DNA of 64,000 nt from Oscillospiraceae bacterium. GTDB taxonomy: Bacteria > Bacillota_A > Clostridia > Oscillospirales > Ruminococcaceae. The stretch is taken from NCBI GenBank assembly GCA_004558145.1, contig SFDQ01000003.1, positions 62,001 through 126,000 of the forward strand. Direction: 5' to 3'. This document shows, one piece after another, positions 42,536 to 51,415 of this stretch. The number at the start of each line of letters is the position of its first letter. Positions within the stretch are counted from its first letter, which is position 1. The notes under the pieces were generated by a model, which saw only the letters and a list, made by a program, of their open reading frames with translations, searched no databases and was not told where the DNA came from. Made by a program: the position numbers and the translations under genes.

Positions 42536-42892
42536 ATGCCGAATGAAGAGAACCTCATCCCGATGGACCAGCGAAGCAAGAGTGAAGCCAGAGAGCTTGG
42601 CCGGAAAGGCGGCATCGCCTCCGGCGAAGCGCGGCGCCGAAAACGGTGCTTGAAGGACGCGGCGGAATACTACCTTTCGCTGCCGGTATCTGACAAGCGG
42701 CGGTTCAACAAGCTGGCCCGGCGGTATGTGGAGGTCGAGGAGATCGACAACCAGATGCTCATGGTGGCCGGTCTGCATGACGCTGCCTGCGCCGGGGACG
42801 CCCGGGCGGCGTCCGTGCTGATCAAGCTGCTGGGGGAAGAAACGCCCGCTGGCGGCGATGAAGGTGAGGTGCGGATCATTGACGACGTGTAG
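42536..42892 (+). CDS. terS: Phage terminase small subunit-like protein
   Basis: 118 aa from ATG 42536 (AGAGAGGTGG upstream). The SEARELGRKGGIASGEARRRKR segment and position directly before the large subunit identify it. Small subunits bind pac/cos DNA and start packaging. No plus-strand promoter is obvious immediately upstream. Confidence 0.8.
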   Translation: MPNEENLIPMDQRSKSEARELGRKGGIASGEARRRKRCLKDAAEYYLSLPVSDKRRFNKLARRYVEVEEIDNQMLMVAGLHDAACAGDARAASVLIKLLGEETPAGGDEGEVRIIDDV

Positions 42893-44132
42893 GCTGTCGG
42901 AGATGATGGCGCCCTCTTTTTATGATGTGCACCGGCGGATCCGTGCCGGCGGCATCGATGAGCTGGTTGCCAAAGGGGGGCGCGGCTCGACCAAGTCCAG
43001 CTTTGTGAGCCTGGAGCTCATTCTGCTGCTGCTGAAACACCCGGACTGCCATGCTGTCGTGATGCGCCGGTATCAAAACAGACTGCGCAGGAGCGTATAT
43101 CCGCAGATTTGCTGGGCTATAGCGGAACTGGGGCTCTCCTCCCGGTTTCACTGTACTGTCAGCCCTATGGAGTGCACCTACCTGCCCACCGGGCAGAAGA
43201 TCCTGTTTTTTGGCCTGGACGATCCCGGCAAACTCAAATCCATCAAGGTGCCGTTCGGATACATCGGCATTGCCTGGTTCGAGGAGCTGGATCAGTTCGC
43301 GGGGCCAGAGCAGATTCGAAATGCGGAGCAGTCGCTTTTTCGCGGCGGCTCCTTTTCTTTTGCATTCAAGAGCTTCAACCCGCCGGCGGCCGCGCGCAAC
43401 TGGGCCAACCGGTATGTGCTGGAAAACCGCCCGGGCAGGTTGGTGCACCAATCGGACTACCGCAGCGTGCCCCAGGACTGGCTTGGCCCGCGCTTTTTGG
43501 CGGACGCTGAACACCTGCGCACAACGGACCTCACCGCCTACCGGCATGATTATCTGGGGGAAGTGGTGGGCAGCGGCACGGCCGTTTTTGAAAACCTTCG
43601 GCTTGCACCCATTCCGGCGGAGGTCCGAAACAATTTCGAAAGGCTGCTGCATGGGGTGGACTGGGGCTGGTACCCGGACCCCTGGGCCTACAATGGATGC
43701 AGCTATGACGCAGCCCGGCGCACGCTGTACATTTTCGATGAGGCGACCCGACGGCGCACCTCCAACAAGGACACCGCAGCCATCCTGTTGGAAAAAGGCG
43801 TGTGCACTGACCCGGAGAAGGATGAAATGCTCACCGCCGACAGCGCCGAGGAAAAGAGCTGCGGTGATTACCGGGCCTACGGTCTGCCCTGCCGGGCGGC
43901 AGAGAAGGGGCCGGGCAGCGTGCGGGACAGCATGAAGTGGCTGCAAAGCCTGGCCTGCATTTGGATCGACCCAATCGCCTGCCCGGACACCGCCAAAGAG
44001 TTCAATGAGTATGAGTACGAACGGGACGCAAAGACAGGCGAGGTGCTGCCAGGTTACCCGGATGTGGACAACCACCACATAGATGCAACCCGGTACGCCA
44101 CCAATCGCATTTGGAAACGGAGGGGCGCATGA
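42879..44132 (+). CDS. terL: Phage terminase large subunit
   Basis: 417 aa using TTG 42879, which keeps the usual RLSEMMAPSFYDVHR N-terminus; ATG 42858 and 42903 are alternatives. Walker A GGRGSTKSS (near residue 33), Walker B YIGIAWFEELD, and the nuclease Asp in LLHGVDWGWYPDP. It is the ATP-driven packaging motor and nuclease of PBSX-type terminases. Confidence 0.93.
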   Translation: MTTCRLSEMMAPSFYDVHRRIRAGGIDELVAKGGRGSTKSSFVSLELILLLLKHPDCHAVVMRRYQNRLRRSVYPQICWAIAELGLSSRFHCTVSPMECTYLPTGQKILFFGLDDPGKLKSIKVPFGYIGIAWFEELDQFAGPEQIRNAEQSLFRGGSFSFAFKSFNPPAAARNWANRYVLENRPGRLVHQSDYRSVPQDWLGPRFLADAEHLRTTDLTAYRHDYLGEVVGSGTAVFENLRLAPIPAEVRNNFERLLHGVDWGWYPDPWAYNGCSYDAARRTLYIFDEATRRRTSNKDTAAILLEKGVCTDPEKDEMLTADSAEEKSCGDYRAYGLPCRAAEKGPGSVRDSMKWLQSLACIWIDPIACPDTAKEFNEYEYERDAKTGEVLPGYPDVDNHHIDATRYATNRIWKRRGA

Positions 44133-44341
44133 TAGAGCGTTTTTACACCTGGCTCCGGCTTCGGTTCCTGCCGGAATGGGCCCGGCAGCAGCTGCTGGAG
44201 GAGAACCAGCGGCTCAACCGGGAACTGGCCGAGGCCCGGCAGGAGATCGACCGGCTGGAAAGCTACATTGAAGGCATGCAGGACGGACTGCGCAGGCAGC
44301 GCAAGATCGTGATCAACAATCTGGGAGGCGATACCCAATGA
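44129..44341 (+). CDS. Small coiled-coil phage protein
   Basis: 70 aa in an ATGA overlap with terL and overlapping the portal start. Basic N-terminus (ERFYTWLRLRFLPEW) and a Glu/Arg heptad coiled coil (QLLEENQRLNRELAEARQEIDRLES). Function unknown. Confidence 0.65.
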   Translation: MIERFYTWLRLRFLPEWARQQLLEENQRLNRELAEARQEIDRLESYIEGMQDGLRRQRKIVINNLGGDTQ

Positions 44342-45711
44342 GCTTTTTCGGCGCGCTTTTGAACAACAAAGTTTACAGCTTTGAACAGGCATATCCCGGG
44401 GCGAAGGATGCCAGCACCCAGGCGATGCGTACCGCAATCAAGGATTGGTTCGGCCTCTACTTCGACAACGAGGTCACCGACCTGGAGGACCCCTGCCAGC
44501 GGCTGCCTTACACCATCGTCAGCAAGCTTTCCCGCACATGTTTTGCGGAGTATGAAGCAACGGCCGGAGACCAGGATAAGTTTGCGGTCGGGGTGCTGCA
44601 GGCGCTGGAGCAGGTGCGTAAAAGGGCCATGCAGCTGGCTCTCATCGGCGGCGAGGCGTGGCTCAAGCCGGTGCCCGGGCCCGGCGGCTTTACCTTCACC
44701 GTGATGCGCAGAGACATGGTCACGCTGTTGGGCCGCGGGCCCGCTGGCGAAGTCACTGCCCTGGGCAGCGCGGAGGTTACCCAGAAAGACGGGCGTTTCT
44801 ACACCCTGCTGGAGCGACGCAGCCTGGATGAAGCAGGCCGGCTGGTGATCGAGAACAAGCTGTTCCTCAGTCTGGACGGCCAGAGTCTGGGCACGCCGGT
44901 ATCGCTGGGCGCGCTGCCTCAGTATGCGCAGCTGAAACCGTCGTTCACGGTGGGGGACGTGGGCGGCCTTGGTTTGGTGGGCCTGCGGCTGCCGCTGGAA
45001 AACTGCGTGGACGGCAGCGCCGACGCGGTGAGCGTCTATGCCGCCGCCGCCGGGCTGATCCACAACATCAACCGCAACGAGCGGCAGCTTTCCCGGGAGT
45101 TTGAGAACGGAGAGAGCCGGGTGTTCGCTTCCGCTGACCTCATCACCAAAAAGAAAAACGGCGTGCGGATGCTGCCGCCCGGACTGTTCGTGGGCTTGGA
45201 TGACGACCCGGACAGCACCGGCGTGACCATCTTCTCGCCGGCGCTGCGGCAGGAGAGCTTTCTCGCCCGCAAGCGGGAATACCTGCGGAATGTGGAAAGC
45301 CTCATCGGCCTCAAGCGCGGAATCCTGGGGGAAGTGGAGGCGGCACAGCGTACCGCCACCGAGGTGACCAGCAGCCAGGGCGACTACAGCCTGACCATCC
45401 AGGACCTGCAGCAGATGTGGGAAGAGGCGCTGCGGGCGGCCATCGTGCTTTGCGGCAGGCTCGGCAAGATCTACCAGGTGCCCGGCGCAAAGGAACTGGA
45501 CCCGGAAAAAGCTGTGGCTGTGGATTGGGGCAACGGCGTGCTCTACGACAAGGAAAAAGAGTGGGCCGAGATCATGCAGCTGGTGAGCGACGGCCTGCTC
45601 AAACCGGAACTGGCTTTGGCATGGAAGTATGGCGAGCCCTGCGAGACGGACGCGGACCTGCAGAGGGTGCGGGAAAAGTACATGCCCACGCTGGATACCA
45701 TGTTGCAGTAA
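44338..45711 (+). CDS. Phage portal protein
   Basis: 457 aa, directly behind terL. Mixed alpha/beta domain, an acidic loop (VGLDDDPDSTGV) and the QESFLARKREYLRNVESLIGL helix followed by EVEAAQRTATEVTSSQGD, as in SPP1/PBSX-type portals. Forms the dodecameric DNA gate at the capsid vertex. Confidence 0.9.
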   Translation: MSFFGALLNNKVYSFEQAYPGAKDASTQAMRTAIKDWFGLYFDNEVTDLEDPCQRLPYTIVSKLSRTCFAEYEATAGDQDKFAVGVLQALEQVRKRAMQLALIGGEAWLKPVPGPGGFTFTVMRRDMVTLLGRGPAGEVTALGSAEVTQKDGRFYTLLERRSLDEAGRLVIENKLFLSLDGQSLGTPVSLGALPQYAQLKPSFTVGDVGGLGLVGLRLPLENCVDGSADAVSVYAAAAGLIHNINRNERQLSREFENGESRVFASADLITKKKNGVRMLPPGLFVGLDDDPDSTGVTIFSPALRQESFLARKREYLRNVESLIGLKRGILGEVEAAQRTATEVTSSQGDYSLTIQDLQQMWEEALRAAIVLCGRLGKIYQVPGAKELDPEKAVAVDWGNGVLYDKEKEWAEIMQLVSDGLLKPELALAWKYGEPCETDADLQRVREKYMPTLDTMLQ

Positions 45712-45724
45712 GGAGGGATAGGCG

Positions 45725-47437
45725 GTGGCACTGACGCCGGAACAGATCGCGGGCTTTCAAGCGGCGGCGGAGGAGATCGCGGCGCCGGTGGTCGAGTGGC
45801 TGCTGCGGGACATCACGGAACGGGTGAAACTGGCCGGAGAGATGACCAGCACCGCCGCCTATGAAGCTTACCGCGCCCAGGCCCTGGGCGAGAGCAAAAA
45901 GGCGCTCAAGGCATATCTCAAAAAGCAGCTGCAGGTGAGTGAGAAGGAAGCGCAGGCGCTCCTGGAGGCGGCGGCCAGTTTTGCCCAGGAGGATGACTAC
46001 GCCCGGGTGGGCGTATGGGCCATGGAAGCAGACGGGGCCAGCCTTGCACGGCTGACGGCAGCAGCTGTGAAGCAGGCGGGAGAGCAGCTGGAGAATCTCA
46101 CCGGCACCCTGGGCATGACCTCCCCACGCACAGGACAGCCCTTGCCTCTGCAGAAGGTATACCGGGAGTGCATGGATGAGGCGTTGAAGTTGGTATCCAC
46201 CGGCGCGGCTACCGCCTCCGAGGCAGCCCGCCAGGCGACCCGCCAGCTCGCCGGCAGGGGAGTTGTGAGCATCGATTACGCCAGCGGCGTGTCCACGGAA
46301 CTGGGCGCTGCCGTGCGCCGCAATCTGATGGGCGGCATGGGGCAGCTGGTGGAGCAGGTGACCCAGATGGACCACGATGAGCTGGGGTGCAACGGCTGGG
46401 AAATCAGCGCCCACGCCAACAGCGCCCCGGACCATGAGCCGATCCAGGGCCGCCAGTACAGTGACGCTGAGTTCAAGCGGCTGAACGAGAGCCTGGCCCG
46501 CCGCATTGGCACGTTGAACTGCGGCCATGTGGCGATGCCCGTCATCCTGGGGGTGGACAGCCCTCAGTATACCCAGTCGGAGCTGGACGCCTTTCGCGAG
46601 GAGAACGCCCGGGGCGTGACCTGGGAGGGCCGCCACATGACGGGCTACGAGGCCACTCAGTACCAGAACCGCATCGAGCGCGGCATCCGCCGGCAGGAGC
46701 ACCGGGTGCTGATGAGCGAAGCGGCCGGGGACGAGGAGCAGCTGCTCCATGACCGGGTGAAGCTGACGCGGCTGAACCAGGAGTATGCCCGGTTCAACAA
46801 AGCCATGGGCTTCAAGAGCCGGGCGGAACGGCTGGAAGTGCTGGGCAAAAAGCAAAAGCTGATTTCGGCCGAGAAGCTGCATAAATTGAATTTTTCCGAA
46901 GATGTGCCTGTTGAACAGAGGGTAAGTATCGAGAAGGAGCTTTCTGTGCTTCCAAGGGCACATCGAGAAGTTGCGGAGCAGCAGATTTCCAGGATTCGCG
47001 TGGAAGATAATCCGAAAGGAAGTTACTACGACCCGGCTTCAAAAGAACTCATTATGTCCAGCACACGAAAGCCGGGCGATGTTATCCACGAATACGGGCA
47101 CGCGCTGGATCGAGCGTTGAAACTCGAACGAGATGCCACGTTCATTGAAATACGCAAAAAAGGAATCGACGTTGCGGCCATCGATAAAATCGTGTATGAT
47201 GAGGATACGTTCACCGAGCCGATATGGCGTATGACGAACGATAAATTTGTGTCTGAGTATCAGGGCCGAATGTATGAAAGCTATGGCATCTACGACGGTA
47301 CTGAAATAAACCTTTCCAGCATGAAAGATTATTTCCCGGAAGGCTACCGTGAGTTCTTTATGGACCCTGACAACCTAAAGGCACATGACCCAGATCTGTA
47401 TGATTATATTCGGGGGCTGCTTGATGACCAAAGATGA
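45725..47437 (+). CDS. Minor head protein fused to an HExxH metallopeptidase-like domain
   Basis: 570 aa. Residues 1-330 match phage minor capsid protein 2 (WEISAHANSAPDHEPIQGRQYSD, RIGTLNCGHVAMPVILGVDSP). From about residue 378 the codon use turns AT-rich and a new domain begins with VIHEYGHALD (HExxH, H455 and H459), followed by Glu/Tyr-rich FVSEYQGRMYES and a tail YREFFMDPDNLKAHDPDLYDYI seen in zincin-like phage domains. This is the architecture of phage-borne polymorphic toxins attached to MuF-like head proteins, delivered with the particle. Catalytic activity is inferred only. Confidence 0.82.
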   Translation: MALTPEQIAGFQAAAEEIAAPVVEWLLRDITERVKLAGEMTSTAAYEAYRAQALGESKKALKAYLKKQLQVSEKEAQALLEAAASFAQEDDYARVGVWAMEADGASLARLTAAAVKQAGEQLENLTGTLGMTSPRTGQPLPLQKVYRECMDEALKLVSTGAATASEAARQATRQLAGRGVVSIDYASGVSTELGAAVRRNLMGGMGQLVEQVTQMDHDELGCNGWEISAHANSAPDHEPIQGRQYSDAEFKRLNESLARRIGTLNCGHVAMPVILGVDSPQYTQSELDAFREENARGVTWEGRHMTGYEATQYQNRIERGIRRQEHRVLMSEAAGDEEQLLHDRVKLTRLNQEYARFNKAMGFKSRAERLEVLGKKQKLISAEKLHKLNFSEDVPVEQRVSIEKELSVLPRAHREVAEQQISRIRVEDNPKGSYYDPASKELIMSSTRKPGDVIHEYGHALDRALKLERDATFIEIRKKGIDVAAIDKIVYDEDTFTEPIWRMTNDKFVSEYQGRMYESYGIYDGTEINLSSMKDYFPEGYREFFMDPDNLKAHDPDLYDYIRGLLDDQR

Positions 47438-47627
47438 ATACATGGCTTTGCCCACGGCAAAGGAAATGATGAAAGCGCTTCAGAGCGATCCTCAGCTGCG
47501 GAGCGACAAAGAGGCCTGCGCGGCGTTCAACCAGCGTGCGCAGGCAGAGTTTGAGGCCAAGGCAAAAAAGAGCTTTGGCAAGTATTCCCCGCAGGTTCAT
47601 TACGATTTCGAAAAGAAAAACACGTGA
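47424..47627 (+). CDS. Small protein overlapping the toxin-like gene, candidate immunity protein
   Basis: 67 aa from ATG 47424, 14 bp inside the upstream gene. Helical and charged (TAKEMMKALQSDPQLRSDKEACAAFNQRAQAEFEAKAKKSF). Its position and overlap suggest immunity against the HExxH domain or a chaperone role. No family recognised. Confidence 0.5.
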   Translation: MTKDEYMALPTAKEMMKALQSDPQLRSDKEACAAFNQRAQAEFEAKAKKSFGKYSPQVHYDFEKKNT

Positions 47628-47885
47628 TCCATCGTGTAAGACAACTGGACATCTGAGCGATGGGGAGAAAATCCACTTCGGACGTTTGCAAGTAATTGGC
47701 TGTGATTTCGTTACCAAAAGCTTCTATTCCAGGTGAAGAAGAGACACCCGGAATACAAGGACCAAGCTTCTGATCATGTGGCAATGGTGTTGGATTTTTT
47801 GAAGGGGCGAAAGAATATAGCATCCAATATCAGTTCTGAAAAATTGGAAGAATACAAAGCATACGTGCGCGAACATCCGCGATAA
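47626..47885 (+). pseudogene. Frameshifted remnant behind the toxin-immunity pair
   Basis: One frame reads ...HLSDGEKIHFGRLQVIGCDFVTKSFYSR and stops at 47736; the adjacent frame continues as KKRHPEYKDQASDHVAMVLDFLKG... to TAA 47885 (a 50-aa ORF from GTG 47733). Joined, they look like one protein with a single-base shift near 47733, and no good start is visible. Composition matches the AT-rich toxin domain, so this may be a decayed second immunity or orphan module. Confidence 0.45.
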
Positions 47886-47893
47886 ATCACCAT

Positions 47894-47972
47894 AAAGGCT
47901 CACCGCCCACCCGGGCGGCGGGCCTTTTCTTATGCCCACCCAGGCCGCAAGAGGCCGGGGCGGGCTTTTTTA
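47894..47972 (+). terminator. Two tandem terminator-like hairpins behind the cassette
   Basis: First hairpin near 47894-47929 (CCGCCC-accc-GGGCGG core, then CCTTTTCTT). Second near 47934-47972 (GCCC...GGGC with inner GGCC/GGCC, then six Ts). The piece from CCTTTT through GGCCGCAAGAGGCCGGGGCGG resembles the start of the 135-bp repeats. Confidence 0.7.
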
Positions 47973-48068
47973 TTGGCAAAATACCCCCGGCCCGGGGGAC
48001 TACAAAAGGGGCGCCGCGATACGGGGACTGGCCCGACAAAAAGGACAGCGGAAGGAAAGGAGCAGGCA

Positions 48069-48626
48069 ATGCTCGAATGGCTGAAAGAGATCCTGGGTGA
48101 TAGCTACACCGAGGAGATCGACAAGAAAGTGAGCGCCGAGATCGGCAAGGCTTTTGTGGCCAAAGGGGATTTCGACGCCAAAAACGCCGAGGCCAAAAGC
48201 CTCAAAAATCAGCTGACCGAGGCAAACAAGACCATTGAAGGCTTCAAGGCCATGGACATGGATGGTGTGCGCCGCGAGGCAGAAGAGTGGAAGGCCAAAG
48301 CCGAGCAGGCGGAAAAGGACGCCGCCGCCCAGGTGGCTGCCGTCCGCTTCGACGCCCGGCTGGACACCGCCATCACCAAGGCCCGCGGGCGCAGCACCAA
48401 GGCCATCAAGGCCCTGCTGGACGTGGATACGCTGCGGGCCAGCAAGGACCCGGACAAGGACATCGGGGCCGCGCTGGAGCAGCTGGCCAAGGAAAGCGAC
48501 TATCTGTTCGATACCGGCAACCCGCCCCCTCCCTACGCCGGGGGCACCGGGAGCACGCCTCCTGCCGGTAACCCGGACGCGGCACTGCGGGCTGCTTTCG
48601 GCCTGCCTGCCGCGCAGACCAAATGA
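48069..48626 (+). CDS. Phage scaffolding protein (GP20 type)
   Basis: 185 aa from ATG 48069 (GGAAAGGAG upstream). Helical N-terminus (MLEWLKEILGDSYTEEIDKKVSAEIGKAFV), a long coiled coil (residues about 40-95), and a C-terminal Pro/Gly-rich tail. Chaperones procapsid assembly. Lies between the minor head and major capsid genes. Confidence 0.88.
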   Translation: MLEWLKEILGDSYTEEIDKKVSAEIGKAFVAKGDFDAKNAEAKSLKNQLTEANKTIEGFKAMDMDGVRREAEEWKAKAEQAEKDAAAQVAAVRFDARLDTAITKARGRSTKAIKALLDVDTLRASKDPDKDIGAALEQLAKESDYLFDTGNPPPPYAGGTGSTPPAGNPDAALRAAFGLPAAQTK

Positions 48627-48646
48627 TGAAAGAAAAGAGGTAGAAT

Positions 48647-49519
48647 ATGGCAAACAAAATTGCGCTGGGTGAAAAGTATGTCCCCATGCTGGACGAAGTG
48701 TATAAGAACGCCTCCCTTACCGCCAAGCTGGACGGACCCGCTGAACTGGTACAGCAGGGCGCCAACTCCAACGAGCTGATCATCCCCATGATTGAGATGC
48801 AGGGCCTGGGCGACTATGACCGGAACAGCGGCTATGTGGCCGGCGACGTGACCATGACCAACGAGACCGTGAAGTGCAACTTTGAGCGCGGCCGCATGTT
48901 CAACGTGGACGTCCTGGACAACGAGGAGACCGCCGGTTTGGCCTTCGGCCGGCTGGCTGGTGAGTTCATCCGCACCAAGGTGGTCCCCGAGCTGGATGCC
49001 TTCCGTTTCGCCAGCTATTGCGGCAAGGAAGGCATCACCAAAAAGGAAGAGACTCTGTCGGACGGTGCGGCGGTGCTTGCCGCCCTGCGGGTCGCCAACA
49101 CCACCATGGATGAGGCCGAGGTGCCTCAGACTGACCGGCATCTGTTTATCACTCCCACCGCCTATGGCATGATCCAGGACCTGGACACCACCAAGAGCCG
49201 TGAGGTGCTGGAGAACTTCTCCACCATCACCAAGGTGCCCCAGACCCGGTTCTACACTGCCATTGACCTGAAGAGCGGCAAGGACGGCGAGGAGGCGGGC
49301 GGCTACGCCAAATCCGCGGGTGCTGCGGACCTGAACTTCATGGTGATCCACAAGGAGGCATTGATTCAGTTCCAGAAGCATGTGGCCCCCAAGATCATCC
49401 CCCCTGATGTGAACCAGAAGAGCGATGGCTACGGCTACGGCTACCGCAACACCGGCATTGCCGATGTTTACAAGAACAAGCTGGTGGGCGTGTACGCCAG
49501 CCACAAACCTGTGGGCTAA
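48647..49519 (+). CDS. Major capsid protein
   Basis: 290 aa, directly after scaffolding. N-terminus ANKIALGEKYVPMLDEVYKNASLTAKLDG and central ELVQQGANSNELIIPMIEMQGLGDYDRNSGYV fit the HK97-fold capsid proteins of clostridial siphophages. Late, high-expression codon use. Confidence 0.88.
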   Translation: MANKIALGEKYVPMLDEVYKNASLTAKLDGPAELVQQGANSNELIIPMIEMQGLGDYDRNSGYVAGDVTMTNETVKCNFERGRMFNVDVLDNEETAGLAFGRLAGEFIRTKVVPELDAFRFASYCGKEGITKKEETLSDGAAVLAALRVANTTMDEAEVPQTDRHLFITPTAYGMIQDLDTTKSREVLENFSTITKVPQTRFYTAIDLKSGKDGEEAGGYAKSAGAADLNFMVIHKEALIQFQKHVAPKIIPPDVNQKSDGYGYGYRNTGIADVYKNKLVGVYASHKPVG

Positions 49520-49531
49520 GGAGGCAGAATC

Positions 49532-49693
49532 ATGAGCAAGACCATCGGATACATCCCGCACAAACAGGTAAACGTGCAGCCGCCCGAGCCGGCCACGCCC
49601 TCCGTGAACGCCGTGGAGGCGCAGGCCGCCGAGGAGCAGCCGGCCGCCGAGCCGGCCGCGGGCAAGGCCACGGCGCAGAAGAAGAAAGCGTAA
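49532..49693 (+). CDS. Small Ala/Pro/Glu-rich head protein
   Basis: 53 aa with AAGGAGG upstream. N-terminus MSKTIGYIPHK followed by a low-complexity tail (AEEQPAAEPAAGKA) and KKK end. Positioned where head decoration or connector accessory genes occur. Confidence 0.6.
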   Translation: MSKTIGYIPHKQVNVQPPEPATPSVNAVEAQAAEEQPAAEPAAGKATAQKKKA

Positions 49694-49708
49694 GGAGGGG
49701 CAGGCGCG

Positions 49709-50086
49709 GTGGTGACCTTTGACTTTTATCGGGAGACCTACGGAGGTGACAGCGTGCCGGAGGGCGAGTTCACCGCTTTCGCCCGGGATGCCTCCGCCCA
49801 GCTGGAACGCTACAAGCGCATCTATACCGTGACGCCCACCGGCGAAAACAGCGAACAGATGGCCCTGTGTGCCATGATCGATGCGCTGTACTACTTCGCG
49901 TGGGCACAAAGCGGTGGCGCGGCGGCCAGCGTGAGCGTGGGCAGTGTGAGCAGCAGCCGCTCCCAGGGGGCGCAGCCTGATCTGTCGCCCAAGGCCCAAA
50001 GCCGGGAGCTCTACCGCTGCGCCTGCCTGTATCTGGACATCTATCGAGGGCCGAAGGGAGGCGGACAGGATGCTGCGGGTGCGTAA
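49709..50086 (+). CDS. Head-tail connector protein (gp6/YqbG type)
   Basis: 125 aa, GTG start after GGAGGGG. Helical protein (FTAFARDASAQLERYKRIYTV, EQMALCAMIDALYYFAW) with a Ser-rich loop, as in head-completion adaptors placed just after the capsid gene. Confidence 0.75.
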   Translation: MVTFDFYRETYGGDSVPEGEFTAFARDASAQLERYKRIYTVTPTGENSEQMALCAMIDALYYFAWAQSGGAAASVSVGSVSSSRSQGAQPDLSPKAQSRELYRCACLYLDIYRGPKGGGQDAAGA

Positions 50087-50495
50087 GGAGCCGCCGGTGG
50101 ATTACAGCCTGTGCGACCAGACGGTCACGCTGTACCACGCTGAGCTGGGAGAGCAGTTTTCCTGCACCCGGACGGTGTTCCGGGGAGCACACTTCGATGC
50201 GAAAAAGGTCCAGACCGTGGACAAGACCGGCAGCCGGGAGGTGAACAGCTTTTTGCTCGTGCTGCCTTCCGGCTGGCAGGGCCGCCCCGTGTGGGCGGCC
50301 GCTGCCTCGGAGGGGCAGCCCGCCTTCTCCATCGCACCCGGCGACAAGGTGCTGCTGGGCGAAGGACAGGAAATCATCGACCGGGCGGCCTGGGCGCGGT
50401 TCGTGCCGGTGAGCGTGCCCGGGCTGGTGGTGGTGAAGGACGTGGATGTAAAATACTGGGCCGGCCAGGTGTGCCACATCGAGGCGGGAGGTTGA
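50070..50495 (+). CDS. Head closure protein
   Basis: 141 aa, overlaps the adaptor gene by 17 bp. Beta-rich (SLCDQTVTLYHAELG..., VPVSVPGLVVVKDVDVKYW). Position and size match head-completion/minor capsid proteins of this phage group. Confidence 0.7.
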   Translation: MLRVRKEPPVDYSLCDQTVTLYHAELGEQFSCTRTVFRGAHFDAKKVQTVDKTGSREVNSFLLVLPSGWQGRPVWAAAASEGQPAFSIAPGDKVLLGEGQEIIDRAAWARFVPVSVPGLVVVKDVDVKYWAGQVCHIEAGG

Positions 50496-50496
50496 T

Positions 50497-50952
50497 ATGA
50501 GCAAGCAGCGGATCAGACTGCCGGACGGGACCACCGCCTGGCTGGAAATGCACAGCACCCGCCGTATCATCCGCGACAAGGGGCTGGACGAACACGGCGA
50601 TGTGCAGGCGTTCCACACCCGCAACGTGCTGCGCCGCATCGTGCGGTACATGCCCTACCAAAGCGGCATGACCATCAAGCTCACGGTGGCGCAGACCGAT
50701 GTGAACCGGCCCCTTATCATCACGGACACCCCTTCCGCCCGCTTCCTCTTCAACGGCAAGCTGATGGTCAGCGATGTGACCGGCAGCGCCTGGGCCCGAA
50801 AAGGGGAGACAAAGCATGTGGTGAACACGCCCCTCGACTACACCAAGACCAAAAACCCAAAGGCCGGTCCTCACTGGGACCGCGCTGTGACCGCCGCCGA
50901 GGGCAAAGCCATGGCGGCGGACCTGCAGCAGTACATTGACCGAAAGGGATGA
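50497..50952 (+). CDS. Minor capsid/neck protein
   Basis: 151 aa. The YMPYQSGMTIKLTVAQTDV and KAGPHWDRAVTAAEGKAMAADLQQYI segments are typical of the minor capsid protein group acting at the neck (HK97 gp10-like). Confidence 0.75.
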   Translation: MSKQRIRLPDGTTAWLEMHSTRRIIRDKGLDEHGDVQAFHTRNVLRRIVRYMPYQSGMTIKLTVAQTDVNRPLIITDTPSARFLFNGKLMVSDVTGSAWARKGETKHVVNTPLDYTKTKNPKAGPHWDRAVTAAEGKAMAADLQQYIDRKG

Positions 50953-50958
50953 CGTCAC

Positions 50959-51414
50959 ATGGACAGAGAGAAAGACCTTGACCGGCTGCGGAAGTGGCTG
51001 GTCACCTATCCCGGCTATGACCTGAGCGGCAATATGATGGTGGACTGGCTGGACAAAATTCCCGGCAGCAAAAGCCTGCGGCCGGGCGGCTTGGTGGAAG
51101 TGAGCCGCACCGAGGACATCCTCGGCAACATCACGGTCTCCAATCAGTACAACTTCGGCCTCTACATCGCGGTGGAAAAGTCCCCGGGCGACGGTGAGGG
51201 CGCCGCCTACAATGCGGCCTGGGTGCTGGATCTCCAGCGGTGGGTGCAGGCCCAGAGCACGGCGCGTCTGGCGCCCACCTTCGGGAACATCGACCAGAGC
51301 CAGGAGACCATCAAGGCCCAGAACGGTGAACTGTATGACACCGACCAGGAGGGCGTTGGCCTTTACGTGATCGCCCTGAGCGTCGGATTCAAAGAGAGAT
51401 ATGAGGTGAACTGA
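50959..51414 (+). CDS. Tail terminator/completion protein
   Basis: 151 aa. DREKDLDRLRKWLVTYPGYD N-terminus and ...GVGLYVIALSVGFKERYEVN C-terminus fit minor capsid/tail terminator proteins located immediately before the major tail protein. Confidence 0.7.
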   Translation: MDREKDLDRLRKWLVTYPGYDLSGNMMVDWLDKIPGSKSLRPGGLVEVSRTEDILGNITVSNQYNFGLYIAVEKSPGDGEGAAYNAAWVLDLQRWVQAQSTARLAPTFGNIDQSQETIKAQNGELYDTDQEGVGLYVIALSVGFKERYEVN

Positions 51415-51415
51415 A

